64,000 nucleotides of DNA from Candidatus Rhodoferax randersensis. GTDB taxonomy: Bacteria; Pseudomonadota; Gammaproteobacteria; Burkholderiales; Burkholderiaceae_C. Below are positions 34,420-44,365 of the stretch, in pieces (within the stretch, counting starts at the first letter, position 1; the number at the start of each line of letters is the position of its first letter). Below the pieces are notes generated by a model. The model was not told where the DNA came from. It saw only the letters and a program-made list of their open reading frames with translations, and ran no database searches. Position numbers and translations under genes: made by a program. The DNA lies in the NCBI GenBank assembly GCA_016718155.1, contig JADKEH010000009.1, forward strand, positions 62,001 through 126,000, in the 5' to 3' direction.

Positions 34420-35457
34420 ATGAAGATCCTGATCGTCAAACTGTCCTCGCTCGGCGATGTGGTGCATGCCATGCCGGTGGTGCAGGACATCCGGCACGCC
34501 GTGCCGGGTGCCCGCATCGACTGGGTGGTGGAGCGCGGCTTCGCGCCGCTGGTGCGCCGCTGCGAGGGCGTGGGCCGGGTGATCGAGTGTGAGCTGCGGC
34601 GTTGGCGCAAGGCGCCTTTGTCTGCGCACACGCGCCAGGCTTTCGCTGCATTCAAGGCCGATCTGCAAAGTGAGTGCTACGACGCGGTGCTCGACCTGCA
34701 GGGCCTGAGCAAGTCGGCGCTGGTGGCGTGGCTGGCGCGCCTCGCGCCGCAAGGCAAGCGCTATGCGATGGCGAATCAGACCGAGGGTTCGGGCTACGAG
34801 GCGCCGACGCGCTGGGTGGCCGACGTGGCAGTGCCTTTGCCGGCGCACATCCACGCGTTGACGCGTTCTCGCGAATTGTCCGCACGGGCGCTCGCCTATG
34901 AGGTGCCGAGTTCAATGTCATTCGGGCTGCAGACTGAGGTGAGACCTACTTCTGTTGCTATAAAATCAATAGCTATCGAGCCACTTGTCACGGGCCACAC
35001 GGTGGCACTGGTGCACGGCACCTCGCGCGCTGACAAGCTGTGGCCGGTGGCCAACTGGATCGCGCTCGGTCAGGCACTGCATGCGCAGGGCTTGCGTGTG
35101 GCGCTGCCCCACGGCAACGATGAGGAAGCGCAGCGCGCCAGCGAGATCGCGGCGGCCCTACCCAATGCCGTGATCTGGCCCAGGCTGGGTTTGGACGCCC
35201 TGGTCGATGCCCTGGGTGCGTGTGTTGGCGTGATTGGCGTGGACAGTGGCTTGAGCCACATAGCGGTCGCGCTGGACCTGCCCCATGTGCAGCTCTACAA
35301 CTTCGATACCGCTTGGCGAACCGGCCCGCTGACCACTACTGGCGCGCCGAGGCAACTCAGTGTGTTTGGCACCCCCGCGCCGTCGGTGCAGACGGTCTGG
35401 CAAGCCTGGCAACAGGTGTACCGGTCTGCGCCGCTCAAGCCCGAGGGTGCGTTGTGA
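34420..35457 (+). CDS. waaC: Lipopolysaccharide heptosyltransferase I
   Basis: A 345-residue GT9 glycosyltransferase that adds the first L-glycero-D-manno-heptose to Kdo2-lipid A on the cytoplasmic face. MKILIVKLSSLGDVVHAMP is the classic N-terminus and fixes the start at 34420. The C-terminal ADP-heptose site includes LVHGTSRADKLWP (about residue 202) and GVDSGLSHIAVAL (about 273). Residues about 176-190 (SVAIKSIAIEPL) are an extra stretch encoded by a short palindromic repeat. Its stop overlaps the waaA GTG by 4 nt. Confidence 0.94.
   Translation: MKILIVKLSSLGDVVHAMPVVQDIRHAVPGARIDWVVERGFAPLVRRCEGVGRVIECELRRWRKAPLSAHTRQAFAAFKADLQSECYDAVLDLQGLSKSALVAWLARLAPQGKRYAMANQTEGSGYEAPTRWVADVAVPLPAHIHALTRSRELSARALAYEVPSSMSFGLQTEVRPTSVAIKSIAIEPLVTGHTVALVHGTSRADKLWPVANWIALGQALHAQGLRVALPHGNDEEAQRASEIAAALPNAVIWPRLGLDALVDALGACVGVIGVDSGLSHIAVALDLPHVQLYNFDTAWRTGPLTTTGAPRQLSVFGTPAPSVQTVWQAWQQVYRSAPLKPEGAL
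34949..34983. repeat. Short palindromic repeat inside waaC
   Basis: TTGCTATAAAATCAATAGC contains the inverted arms GCTAT and ATAGC around an AT-rich centre, within a GC-rich gene. It is in frame and codes for a segment between the two domains that family members do not need. A partly similar element lies at 12546-12592. Confidence 0.55.
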
Positions 35458-36806
35458 CGCGCGCGCTCTATTCGCTGCTGATGTGGCTCAGTCTGCCACT
35501 GCTGCGGCGCAAGCTCAAGCGCAGAGGCGAGTTGGAGCCGGGCTACCAGCAGCACATCGAGGAGCGCTTTGGCCGCTACGCACCTGAAGCGGGCCAAGTG
35601 GACGGCGGCTACCTCTGGGTGCATGCCGTGTCGCTGGGTGAGACGCGGGCCGCGGCTGCGTTGATCGGACGACTGCGTGAACGCTTACCCGATATGCGCC
35701 TGTTGTTGACGCACAGCACGGCCACCGGGCGCGCCGAGGGAGTGACGCTGCTGCGCCCCGGCGACCGGCAGGTATGGCTGCCCTGGGATACACCCGGCGC
35801 GGTGCGGCGCTTCCTGTCCCGCTTCAAGCCGCGATTGGGCGTGTTGATGGAAACCGAGATCTGGCCCAACCTCTGCGCGGCATGCGCCGAGCGGGGCGTG
35901 CCCCTGGTCATGGCCAACGCACGCCTGAGCGAGAAATCGCTGCGGCAGACACGTCGCCTGGCCTGGCTGGCGCGCCCGGCCTACCGTGCCCTGACGGCGG
36001 TATGGGCGCAGACGGCGGACGACGCGAACCGCCTGACGTCCATGGGGGCGCCAGTCAAGGCGGCATTCGGCAACCTTAAGTTTGACGCCAGCCCTAACGC
36101 CGACAAACTGGCGCAGGGCAGGGCGTGGCGCGCGACGCAGGCCAAGCCGGTGCTGATGCTGGCGGTTTCGCGCGAGGGCGAAGAGGCCGCGCTGCTGGAC
36201 CTGCTGACTGCCGCGCCGACCGACGGCCAGGCCTGCGGCGCCGACGCGGTGCAGTGGCTGATCGTGCCACGCCATCCGCAGCGCTTTGCAGAGGTGGCGG
36301 CGCTGATTCAGCGTCACGGTTTCACCGTCTCCCGGCGTAGCGAATGGCCCGCGCGCGGGCCGAGCGACGCGCCCACGCAGCCGCGCACCGTCTGGCTGGG
36401 CGATTCGTTGGGCGAGATGGCCCTGTACTACGGCTTGGCTGACGTGGCCCTGCTGGGGGGCAGTTTTGAGCCGCTGGGTGGACAGAATCTGATCGAGGCG
36501 GCCGCCTGTGCTTGCCCGGTCGTGATGGGCCCGCACACCTTCAACTTTGCGCAAGCGGCGGAGTTGGCTGCCGCTGCTGGCGCGGCACAGCGTGCACCTG
36601 ATCTGGGTCGTGCGGTCGAGCTGGCGCTGGCGCTGGCCGCTGAGCCAACGGAGCGCTCGCGTCGCAGCGCTGCGGCGGTCAGTTTTGCCCAGGCGCACGG
36701 CGGTGCGCTGGACCGGACCTGTGATGCACTGCTGGACCTGCTTGGCAACAAGGCGTTGATCGGACCTGGATCACCGGCCTTAATGGAGTCGCTTAGGCGG
36801 CCTTGA
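35454..36806 (+). CDS. waaA: 3-deoxy-D-manno-octulosonic acid (Kdo) transferase
   Basis: A 450-residue GT30 enzyme that adds Kdo to lipid IVA. An N-terminal membrane anchor (about residues 4-18) precedes the conserved HAVSLGETRAA (about 59), METEIWPN (about 126) and GNLKFD (about 207) motifs. The C-terminal donor site GGSFEPLGGQNLIEAAA is near 341. The GTG start at 35454 overlaps the waaC stop (GTGA); frames opening earlier run through waaC in the wrong phase. The 3' end overlaps the convergent DUF885 remnant by 14 bp. Confidence 0.95.
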   Translation: MTRALYSLLMWLSLPLLRRKLKRRGELEPGYQQHIEERFGRYAPEAGQVDGGYLWVHAVSLGETRAAAALIGRLRERLPDMRLLLTHSTATGRAEGVTLLRPGDRQVWLPWDTPGAVRRFLSRFKPRLGVLMETEIWPNLCAACAERGVPLVMANARLSEKSLRQTRRLAWLARPAYRALTAVWAQTADDANRLTSMGAPVKAAFGNLKFDASPNADKLAQGRAWRATQAKPVLMLAVSREGEEAALLDLLTAAPTDGQACGADAVQWLIVPRHPQRFAEVAALIQRHGFTVSRRSEWPARGPSDAPTQPRTVWLGDSLGEMALYYGLADVALLGGSFEPLGGQNLIEAAACACPVVMGPHTFNFAQAAELAAAAGAAQRAPDLGRAVELALALAAEPTERSRRSAAAVSFAQAHGGALDRTCDALLDLLGNKALIGPGSPALMESLRRP

Positions 36807-38603
36807 TCCGGGCAATGTACTCGTCGATGACGCGCTCCAACACCTGCAGCGGCATGGCGCCGTTCTTGAGGACCTCGTCGTGGAAGTCACTCAGTTTGAA
36901 CTTGGCGCCCAGCGCCGTCTTGGTGCGTTCGCGTAGTTCCAGAATCTTCAGCATGCCAACCTTGTAGGCAAGTGCCTGGCCAGGGTCAACCAGATAGCGC
37001 TCAATCTCGGTCACCACCTCGGCCTCGGGCATGCCAGTGTTGGCCACCATGTAGTCAATCGCCTGCTCGCGCGTCCAGCGCTTGCTGTGCATGCCGGTGT
37101 CGACCACCAGGCGCACCGCGCGGAACATCTCGGCTTGTAGTCGCCCCAGGTTGTCCAGCGGATTCTTCTGATAGCCCAGTTCCCAGGCGAGGCGCTCGGC
37201 GTACAAGGCCCAACCTTCCATGTAGGCGGTAAGGCGCGGGCACGGGCAGCCCTTTCTGTTCCTGAGCGATCGCGATTTGCATGTGGTGGCCCGGCACCGC
37301 CTCGTGGTAGGCCAGGGTGCGCATGCCGTAACGCGGCGTCTCGCTGACGTCGCGCAGGTTGGCGAAAAAGGTGCCGGGCTTGGAGCCGTCCATCGGCGCT
37401 GGGTTGTAGTAGGCGCCGGGCGCGGTCTTCTCGGTGAACTCGGGCACCCGTTTGACTTCCACCTTGCTCTTGGGCTGGACGTTGAAGTGCGGTGACAGAC
37501 CGGCGGTGACCTCGTCAATGATGGTCTGGTAGTCCTTGAGAATCTGCGCGCGCCCGTCGGCGGTGTCCGCATAGAGCTGATCGGGTGCCTTGGCCAGCTT
37601 GTGCATGCGCTCGGCGCGCGTGCCCTGGGTGTAGCCCGCGTTAGTCAGAATCTGGTCCATCTCGGCGCCAACGCGTGCCACCTCGGCCAAGCCAAGCGCA
37701 TGAATCTGATCCGCCGTCATTTTGGTGGTGGTGTTGGCTTCGATCGCGTACTGGTAGAACTTGTCGCCATCGGGCAGCGCCCAGACACCATGGTTGTGCG
37801 TGGCTTTCGGGCGCAAGGTTTCGAAGTAGGCGGACAGCGCTTGGTAGGCCGGAATCACCTTCGACTCGACCGCTGCCTCCACCCGTGTCTGCAGAGCCGT
37901 GCGCTGAGCGGCGTCCAATTTCTCGGGCGCTATTTTGGCAAGTTTCTCTTTGAAGCCGATCGTAATGGGGTTGCCCTTGGCGCCGGGGGCGACAAAGCCT
38001 TTGATCTGATCCAGCACCTTTTCCACCACGAATTTGGGCGGCACGATGCCGCGAGCTTCGCGCAGTTTGATGCCTTCCGTGACTTGTTCCAGCTTGCGTG
38101 GGAACTGAGCCAGCCTCGCGATGAAATGCTCGGCATCGGTTGCGTCGTTGACCTGCTGAGTTTGCGTCATCAGGTTGGGCAACTGACTTTGGACGCCGAA
38201 CAATTGATTCACCGGGTAGTCGTGGTAACGCCAGGTTTCGCCGCGCGTTTGCGTGCCGATGAAGTAGTCGAAGACCTCGTAGGAAATGCGGTCCTGCCCG
38301 GTGTAGCCGCTCGCGTCATAGCGGTGCAAGTTGTCGTAGCTGGCTTTGAGCATGGCGAATTGCCTGTCTTCATGCGCCTGCGAGGCGTCGGTCAACTCGG
38401 CGTTGTGTGAGCGGATGCCTACTTGCTCAAGCAAGCGCAACTGCGTCAGCAGTTCCGGGTTCTCCTTGGTGAACTGGATGAACTCCCGGTTGTAGAACCA
38501 GTTGATGGACAGGCGTTTGAAGAACCAGGTGTGAGCGAGCAGGGCGCCCGCCGACTATCAAGCTCCTCACCAGCCAAGCAGACCATTTGAAGACGCGTTT
38601 CAT
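36793..38603 (-). pseudogene. DUF885-family metallopeptidase gene with two frameshifts
   Basis: The product should be a membrane-anchored or exported zinc peptidase of about 600 residues. ATG 38603 (AAAGGG upstream) begins a basic, hydrophobic anchor, MKRVFKWSAWLVRSLIVGG. Near 38544-38553 the frame must shift by +1 to reach ALLAHTWFFKRLSINWFYN; removing one G from a GGG run restores it. The frame then runs through the zinc motif HEAVPGHH to about 37240, where a second +1 shift is needed to continue with TAYMEGWALYAERLAWELG and the C-terminus to 36793. Both halves remain well conserved, so either the decay is recent or these are sequencing errors. Confidence 0.82.
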
Positions 38604-38638
38604 TGAAGCCCTTTAATCAGGAGGCGCAATGTAACACG

Positions 38639-38659
38639 CCACTGCAACCAGTGCAGTGG
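38639..38659 (-). terminator. Stem-loop downstream of the TolC gene
   Basis: A perfect 8-bp stem, CCACTGCA with TGCAGTGG, has a 5-nt loop and sits between the tolC-like stop and the DUF885 start. There is no clear T-run, so termination is only suggested. Confidence 0.4.
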
Positions 38660-38686
38660 TCACGGCCCACGAGAGATTGGCGCGTG

Positions 38687-40036
38687 CTACGGAGCCAACA
38701 AAGCGTTGACTGGTCCTAGATCGTCGGCCTTGAGCGTGCCGTTGGCCTGGCGCAACTTCAGGCCAGTCAACAACACGTCATAGCGTGCCTTGGCCAGATC
38801 GCGCTTGGTCTGGAACAGCAGGCTTTGGGAGTTGAGCACATCGATGTTGATGCGCACCCCCACCTGGTAGCCCAGCTTGGTGGCGTCCAAGGCGCTCTGG
38901 CTGGAAGCCTCGGCCGCTTCCAGCGCCTTGACCTGACCTTGGCCCGACAGCACGCCAAAGTAGGCGGTTCGGGTGCCTTGCGCCACCGCGCGTCGGGTGG
39001 CGTCCAGGTCGCTGCTGGCCTTGTCCTCCAGCGCCAGGGTTTCCTTGATGCGGTTCTGTGTGGCAAAGCCGGCGAACAAGGGCAGGTTGAAGGACAGGCC
39101 GATGGAGGCCACGTTGCTGCGGCTGTCGGTCGCTCCGGTGGAGGAGCCACCCCGGTTCTGAGTGGCGGTATAGCTGCCGGTGGCGTCCAGTGTCGGCAGG
39201 TGGCCGGTCTTGGCTTTCTCGGTTTCCAGCTTGGCGACTTCCAGTGCCAGCCTGGACTGCGCAATGCCGGGGTGCGCGGCCTGGGCTTGCTGGACCCAGG
39301 CGTCCACCTCGGCGGGTTGCAAGGCGGGTAGGTTCACCGGTAGCGCCAAGGGTTTGGGGTTGGCGTCGGTCTTGCCGACCAACTGGTCCAGCGCAATGCG
39401 TTTGATGCGGTGGTCGTTCTCGGCGGCAATCTCCTGGGCGATCACCAGGTCGTACCTGGCCTGTGCTTCGCGCGTGTCGGTGATGGTGGAGGTGCCTACC
39501 TCGAAGTTGCGCTTGGCCGAGGCCAATTGTTCGGCCACCGCCGCTTTCTGGGCCTTGACGAAGGTCAGGCTGTCCTGCGCGGCCAGCACGTCGAAATAGG
39601 CCGTCCCGACCCGAATGATCAAATCTTGCTCGGCCGCGACAAGTTGCGCCTGTGCCACGTCCACGCCCTTCTTGCCCTGCGCGTAGCCGATCCAGTTGGC
39701 CGGGCGGTACAGCGGTTGCGAGGCGCTGAGGGTTGCCGTGTTGGCGCCGAAGGTGCGCTCGACTTCAGGCGTGCTCGGCGTACTGCTCACCAGGTTAGTG
39801 CGTGAGGCACCGGCGGACAGGTTGGCGCTGGGCAAGATACCCGCCTTGGATTGATCGGCCTTGGCAATAGAGGCATCAAACTGCGACTTGGCCGACTGGT
39901 AGGCCGCATCAAAAGTGCGTGCCGCCGCGTGCAGCTCTACCAGGCTTTGCGCGCTAGCGGGCAGTGACAGGGCCAGAGCGATGGCGGCAGCGAGGGGCAA
40001 CAGGGGTAAAAAGGGCATGGGGCGGAGCATCTTCAT
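38687..40036 (-). CDS. TolC-family outer-membrane efflux channel
   Basis: A 449-residue outer-membrane channel for type I secretion and multidrug efflux. A signal peptide ends near ASAQS (about residue 30). Two long heptad-rich OEP repeats follow (about 30-235 and 240-445), with the ASQPLYRP strand and many DAT/TRE motifs of the alpha-barrel. ATG 40036 is preferred (AAAGG 8 nt upstream). It lies below pcm and the rhodanese gene on the strand that also carries the RND pump, so it is the likely outer-membrane partner of that pump. Confidence 0.92.
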   Translation of the reverse strand: MKMLRPMPFLPLLPLAAAIALALSLPASAQSLVELHAAARTFDAAYQSAKSQFDASIAKADQSKAGILPSANLSAGASRTNLVSSTPSTPEVERTFGANTATLSASQPLYRPANWIGYAQGKKGVDVAQAQLVAAEQDLIIRVGTAYFDVLAAQDSLTFVKAQKAAVAEQLASAKRNFEVGTSTITDTREAQARYDLVIAQEIAAENDHRIKRIALDQLVGKTDANPKPLALPVNLPALQPAEVDAWVQQAQAAHPGIAQSRLALEVAKLETEKAKTGHLPTLDATGSYTATQNRGGSSTGATDSRSNVASIGLSFNLPLFAGFATQNRIKETLALEDKASSDLDATRRAVAQGTRTAYFGVLSGQGQVKALEAAEASSQSALDATKLGYQVGVRINIDVLNSQSLLFQTKRDLAKARYDVLLTGLKLRQANGTLKADDLGPVNALLAP

Positions 40037-40080
40037 GGGAAACCTTTGTGAGGGGCGCAAGGGCAGCGAGCTGGGGCAAT

Positions 40081-40422
40081 TCAGTATGCGGGTACGCGTG
40101 GGTCACGCTCGGCCGACCAGGCGTTGATGCCGCCCGCAACATTGGCAACACGGGCAAAACCCTGCGCGGACAGGAATGCCGCCACCTGCATGCTGCGCAC
40201 GCCGTGGTGGCACAAACAAGCCACAGGCCTGGCGGGATCAAGTTCGGGCAGACGCTGGGTCACCTGGCCCATGGGCATTTCGATCAGGTCAAAGCCATCG
40301 GTCTGGACGCTGGCGCGACGCAGTTCCGAGGGTTCGCGCACATCGAGCACCACCGGCTCGCCCAGGTGACGGACGGTGTCTAGCCAGACGCCCAAATCGC
40401 GAGGTCGGACTTGGTCAATCAT
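40081..40422 (-). CDS. Rhodanese-like domain protein
   Basis: A 113-residue single-domain rhodanese (GlpE-like). The active-site loop CHHGVRS supplies the persulfide-carrying Cys and the CxxGxR pattern. DVREPSEL near the N-terminus and GGINAWS at the end are standard marks. It probably moves sulfane sulfur in the cytoplasm, with partner unknown. It lies between pcm (30 bp) and tolC (44 bp) on the same strand, a frequent order in Burkholderiales. Confidence 0.9.
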   Translation of the reverse strand: MIDQVRPRDLGVWLDTVRHLGEPVVLDVREPSELRRASVQTDGFDLIEMPMGQVTQRLPELDPARPVACLCHHGVRSMQVAAFLSAQGFARVANVAGGINAWSAERDPRVPAY

Positions 40423-40452
40423 GGGTGCAGGGCTGGTATGGTCACGGAGTGG

Positions 40453-41106
40453 TCAGAACGTGAACTTCGACGATTGAGGAAAGTTCAGCAGGCGCGGCGC
40501 CACGGTGTCCCAGGGGGTGGTGGTGCGGTAGTCAGTCTGGCTGGTGCGGGTCACGATGGTGGCTTGCATCATCGGCTCCTCGCCCACAATCGCCATCAGC
40601 CGCCCGCCCACCTTGAGCTGGGCCAGCAGTGCATGCGGCACCTCAGCCACCGAGCCACTGAGCACGATCGCATTGAACGGGCCTTCCGAATGGGTGCCGA
40701 CCGAGCCATCGGCTTGTCGCACTTCGGCATTGTGAATCCCGGCCTTTTGCAAGTTGCTGCGTGCTAGGGCGACCAGTTCCGCGTTGATTTCCAGCGAGAT
40801 GACGCGTTGCGCACGGTGCGCCAGCAGGGCCGCCATGAAGCCTGAACCGGCGCCGACTTCCAGCACAGTTTCGTGTTTGTGCAGGGCCAAATCCTGCAGC
40901 ATGCGCGCCTCGACGCGGGGCGCCAGCATGCACTGGCCACCCGGCAACGGAATCTCCATGTCGACAAAAGCCAGGGCCTTGTGCGCCAGGGGTACGAAGT
41001 CTTCCCGTTTGACTACGGACAGCAAGTGCAGCACGTCGGCATCCGACACGTCCCACGGGCGAATCTGCTGTTCAATCATGTTGAAGCGGGCTTGTTCCAG
41101 GTTCAT
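40453..41106 (-). CDS. pcm: Protein-L-isoaspartate O-methyltransferase-type enzyme
   Basis: A 217-residue SAM-dependent methyltransferase that repairs isoaspartyl residues in aged proteins. The N-terminal MIEQQIRPWDV and VKREDFVP segments and the SAM loop VLEVGAGSGFMAALLA (about residue 80) are present. The S-G-S-V-A region replaces the strict T-A-A/G-A motif of E. coli Pcm, so this belongs to the divergent beta-proteobacterial branch and its activity on isoaspartate is inferred. ATG 41106 is chosen over 41145 by family start. Confidence 0.82.
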   Translation of the reverse strand: MNLEQARFNMIEQQIRPWDVSDADVLHLLSVVKREDFVPLAHKALAFVDMEIPLPGGQCMLAPRVEARMLQDLALHKHETVLEVGAGSGFMAALLAHRAQRVISLEINAELVALARSNLQKAGIHNAEVRQADGSVGTHSEGPFNAIVLSGSVAEVPHALLAQLKVGGRLMAIVGEEPMMQATIVTRTSQTDYRTTTPWDTVAPRLLNFPQSSKFTF

Positions 41107-41148
41107 TTCAATTACTCCAGGGGGTATATTAGCGCATTCTGCCAAATT

Positions 41149-44100
41149 TTACCGGCTGCGAGTTGATTTCGAGGTCCAAAGCCCGCGCAGCCATTGCGCC
41201 AGATCATCCATGTAGCAATACACCACCGGCACCACCACCAGGGTCAGCAAGGACGAGGTGATGACGCCGCCAATCACGGCCTGTCCCATCGGCGCGCGCT
41301 GCTCCGAGCCCTCGGTCAGCGCAAAAGCCAGCGGCATCATCCCGAAAATCATGGCCAGTGTGGTCATCAGGATCGGGCGCAGACGCACCTTGGCCGCCAT
41401 CAGCAAGGCCTCCGAGCGCTCCAGGCCGGGCACCGGCTGGCCGTCCACGTCGATGCCGGGCTCGCGCGAGCGGATGGCAAAGTCAACCAGCAAAATGGCG
41501 TTTTTGGTCACCAGCCCCATCAGCATCACCACACCGATGATGGAGAACATCGACAGCGTCGAGCGGAACATCAGGAGCGCCAGCACCACGCCAATCAAGG
41601 TCAGCGGCAGCGAGGTCATCAGCGCCAGGGGCTGCAGAAAGCTCTTGAACTGGCTGCCCAGAATCATGTAGATGAAGACAATCGCCAGCACCAGCGCCGA
41701 GATGGCGTAACCGAAGGACTCGGTCATGTTCTTGGTGGAGCCACCGAACTTGTAGCTGTAGCCAGGCGGCAGTTTGATGGCTTCCATCACGGTCTTGATG
41801 TCGTTGGACACCTCGCCCGCCGAGCGGTTGTACACATTGCCGTTGATGGCCACCTCGCGCGTCAGGTCGCGCCGGTTGATCTGGTTGGCGCCGGTGGCGT
41901 CCTTGACGTTGGCGATCTGGTTCAGCCGCACGATGCGGGTGCTGCCGTCCTGGCTATTGGTCACGGCAAAGGGCAGTCGCTCCAAGTCCTTCGCCTGGTT
42001 GCGGGCCTCGGGTGCCAGGCGCACGTTGACGTCGTAAGTCTGGTCGTCGCTGGCACGCCAGTTACCAACCGTCTGGCCCGCCACCAGCGTGCGCAAGGCG
42101 TTGCCAACCTGGCCGACCGACAGGCCCAGGTCGGAGGCCGCGTCGCGGCGCACCGAGATTTCCACCGTGGGTTTGTTGGGTTTGACGCTGGAGTCCAGGT
42201 CCACCAAACCTGGAATGGCGCGAACCTTGTCGAGCGCACCTTGCGCGATGCGTTCGAGTTCATTCTGGTCAGGGCCTTGGATAGAGAACTCGATCTGCTT
42301 TTGTCCGCCCACCGGGTCGAGCAGGCCCACATGGGTGACGGTGATGCCGGGCACCTGTCGCAGGCGTTCACGCATGGCGGCGGACAGCTCATCAACGTTG
42401 CGCTGGCGCGCCGTGCGGTCTACCAAGCGGATGTAGATGCTGGCGTAGATCTTTCCTTGTGCGTTGCCGGTGTTGATGGTGGCCAGGGTGTAGCGCACTT
42501 CAGGAAACTGGCGCAGGATGCCTTCGACCTGACGCGCCTTGGACTCGGTCGCTTCCAGCGAGGAGCCAACCGGCGTGTAGAAATTCAGCGAGGTCTCGGA
42601 GTAATCGGCCTTGGGCACGAACTCGGTGCCCAGCAGCGGCACCATGAAGATGCTGGTGATGAAGACGGCCAACGCCAGACCCAGGGTTGCTAGCTTGTGC
42701 TGCAGCGACCAGCGCAAAATGCCCTGGTAGCTGTCCGACATGGCGTCGGTGAGGTGGTCAAACGCGCCCGTGACGCGGCCGATGGTCTTGTCATAGAGCG
42801 TCAGCGCGCGCGGCGTGCCGTCGGCATTGAGGCCATGGCGCCCGTGAGCCTCGATGCTGGGGTCGTGCCAGATCGACGACATCATCGGGTCAAGGGTGAA
42901 GCTGACAAACATCGAAATCATCACGGCAGCGACGATCGTGATGCCGAACTCATGGAAAAACTTGCCGATGATGCCGCCCATGAAACCGATCGGCAGGAAC
43001 ACGGCCACGATGGACAGTGTGGTGGCCAGCACCGCAAGGCCGATTTCCTCGGTGCCGTCCATGGCCGCCTGGTAGGGTGCCTTGCCCATCTGCACATGGC
43101 GCACGATGTTCTCGCGCACCACGATCGCGTCGTCGATCAACAGGCCCACGCACAACGAGAGCGCCATCAGGGTGATCATGTTGATGGTGAAGCCAAACAT
43201 GTTCATAAACAAAAACGTGCCAACCAGCGCAATCGGCAGGGTCAGGCCGGTGATCACGGTGGAGCGCCACGAGTTCAGGAACAGAAACACGATCAGGATG
43301 GTGAGCAGCGCGCCTTCGATCAGGGTGCGGCGCACGTTTTCCACCGCCACCCGAATCTGGCGTGACCCATCCGTAACTGGCTCCAGCCGGATGCCGGCGG
43401 GCACCTGGTCCTTCATCTCCTGCACGGTCTTCATCAGGCCGTCGATCACCGCGATGGTGTTCTCGTCCTGCGCCTTTTGCACGCTCAGCAGCAGGGTGCG
43501 CGCACCGTTGTACAGCGCCAGGCTCTCCGCTTCTTGCGCGCCGTCGACCACGCGCGCCACCTGGTCGATGCGTACCGGGGCACCGTTCTTGCGCGTGATG
43601 ATGATGCGGCCGAAGTCCTCTGGGCGCAGCATGCGGGCGTCGATCTGCACCACCAGTTCGCGGTCCACAGAGCGGATCGCGCCAACCGGCACGTCCTGGT
43701 TCTCGCTGCGCACCGCGCTCACGACCTGATCGGGCGTGACGCTGTAGCTCTCAAGGGCCTGGGGATCGAGGTAGATGTTGATCTCGCGCTTGGTGCCGCC
43801 CACCACGGTGACCGAGCCCACGCCGCGCACGTTCTCAAGGCGCTTCTTGAGGACCTGGTCGGCCCAGTTGGTCAGCTCCACCGCTGACGGTGGCTTGAGG
43901 GGGGCCTTGGCATCAGCCACTGCTGGCATCACCGCCAAAGACCAGACCGAGCGGCTGGATGGGTCAAAGCGCAGAATGCGTGGCTCCTTGACCTCGGTGC
44001 GCAGGCTCGGGCGCAGCAGCGAGACCTTCTCGCGCACATCGTCGGCCGCCTTGCGTCCGTTGATGTGGAGCTGAAACTCGATGATGACAACCGACTGTCC

Positions 44101-44358
44101 CTGGTAGCTGCGCGAGGTCAGCGCGTTGATACCGGCGATCGAGTTGACGCCTTCTTCAAGCTTCTTGGTGACTTCGCTTTCCACCACCTCGGGGGAGGCG
44201 CCGGGGTAGTCGGTGCTGATCACCACCACCGGCAAATCGACGTTGGGGAACTGGTCGATCTGAAGGCGTTGGTACGAGAACAAACCCAGCACAACAATGG
44301 CCAGCATGACCATGGTGGCGAACACCGGGTTCTTGAGACTGACGCGGGTAAACCACAT
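41149..44358 (-). CDS. RND efflux pump permease (HAE1/AcrB-type)
   Basis: A 1069-residue inner-membrane proton antiporter that exports drugs or other compounds through a TolC channel. The N-terminus MWFTRVSLKNPVFATMVMLA sets the start at 44358. There are twelve helices in two halves, two large periplasmic loops (about 35-335 and 570-860), and proton-relay aspartates in GLLIDDAIVV of helix 4. The C-terminal KNAILLVDFA motif is intact. Substrates are not predictable. The adaptor gene ends 7 bp upstream, and the TetR regulator precedes both. Confidence 0.95.
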   Translation of the reverse strand: MWFTRVSLKNPVFATMVMLAIVVLGLFSYQRLQIDQFPNVDLPVVVISTDYPGASPEVVESEVTKKLEEGVNSIAGINALTSRSYQGQSVVIIEFQLHINGRKAADDVREKVSLLRPSLRTEVKEPRILRFDPSSRSVWSLAVMPAVADAKAPLKPPSAVELTNWADQVLKKRLENVRGVGSVTVVGGTKREINIYLDPQALESYSVTPDQVVSAVRSENQDVPVGAIRSVDRELVVQIDARMLRPEDFGRIIITRKNGAPVRIDQVARVVDGAQEAESLALYNGARTLLLSVQKAQDENTIAVIDGLMKTVQEMKDQVPAGIRLEPVTDGSRQIRVAVENVRRTLIEGALLTILIVFLFLNSWRSTVITGLTLPIALVGTFLFMNMFGFTINMITLMALSLCVGLLIDDAIVVRENIVRHVQMGKAPYQAAMDGTEEIGLAVLATTLSIVAVFLPIGFMGGIIGKFFHEFGITIVAAVMISMFVSFTLDPMMSSIWHDPSIEAHGRHGLNADGTPRALTLYDKTIGRVTGAFDHLTDAMSDSYQGILRWSLQHKLATLGLALAVFITSIFMVPLLGTEFVPKADYSETSLNFYTPVGSSLEATESKARQVEGILRQFPEVRYTLATINTGNAQGKIYASIYIRLVDRTARQRNVDELSAAMRERLRQVPGITVTHVGLLDPVGGQKQIEFSIQGPDQNELERIAQGALDKVRAIPGLVDLDSSVKPNKPTVEISVRRDAASDLGLSVGQVGNALRTLVAGQTVGNWRASDDQTYDVNVRLAPEARNQAKDLERLPFAVTNSQDGSTRIVRLNQIANVKDATGANQINRRDLTREVAINGNVYNRSAGEVSNDIKTVMEAIKLPPGYSYKFGGSTKNMTESFGYAISALVLAIVFIYMILGSQFKSFLQPLALMTSLPLTLIGVVLALLMFRSTLSMFSIIGVVMLMGLVTKNAILLVDFAIRSREPGIDVDGQPVPGLERSEALLMAAKVRLRPILMTTLAMIFGMMPLAFALTEGSEQRAPMGQAVIGGVITSSLLTLVVVPVVYCYMDDLAQWLRGLWTSKSTRSR

Positions 44359-44365
44359 GGGCGGG

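Noticed and set aside
41194..42693. 499-residue open frame opposite the RND permease
   Set aside because: Low-complexity His/Gln-rich shadow of a conserved permease.
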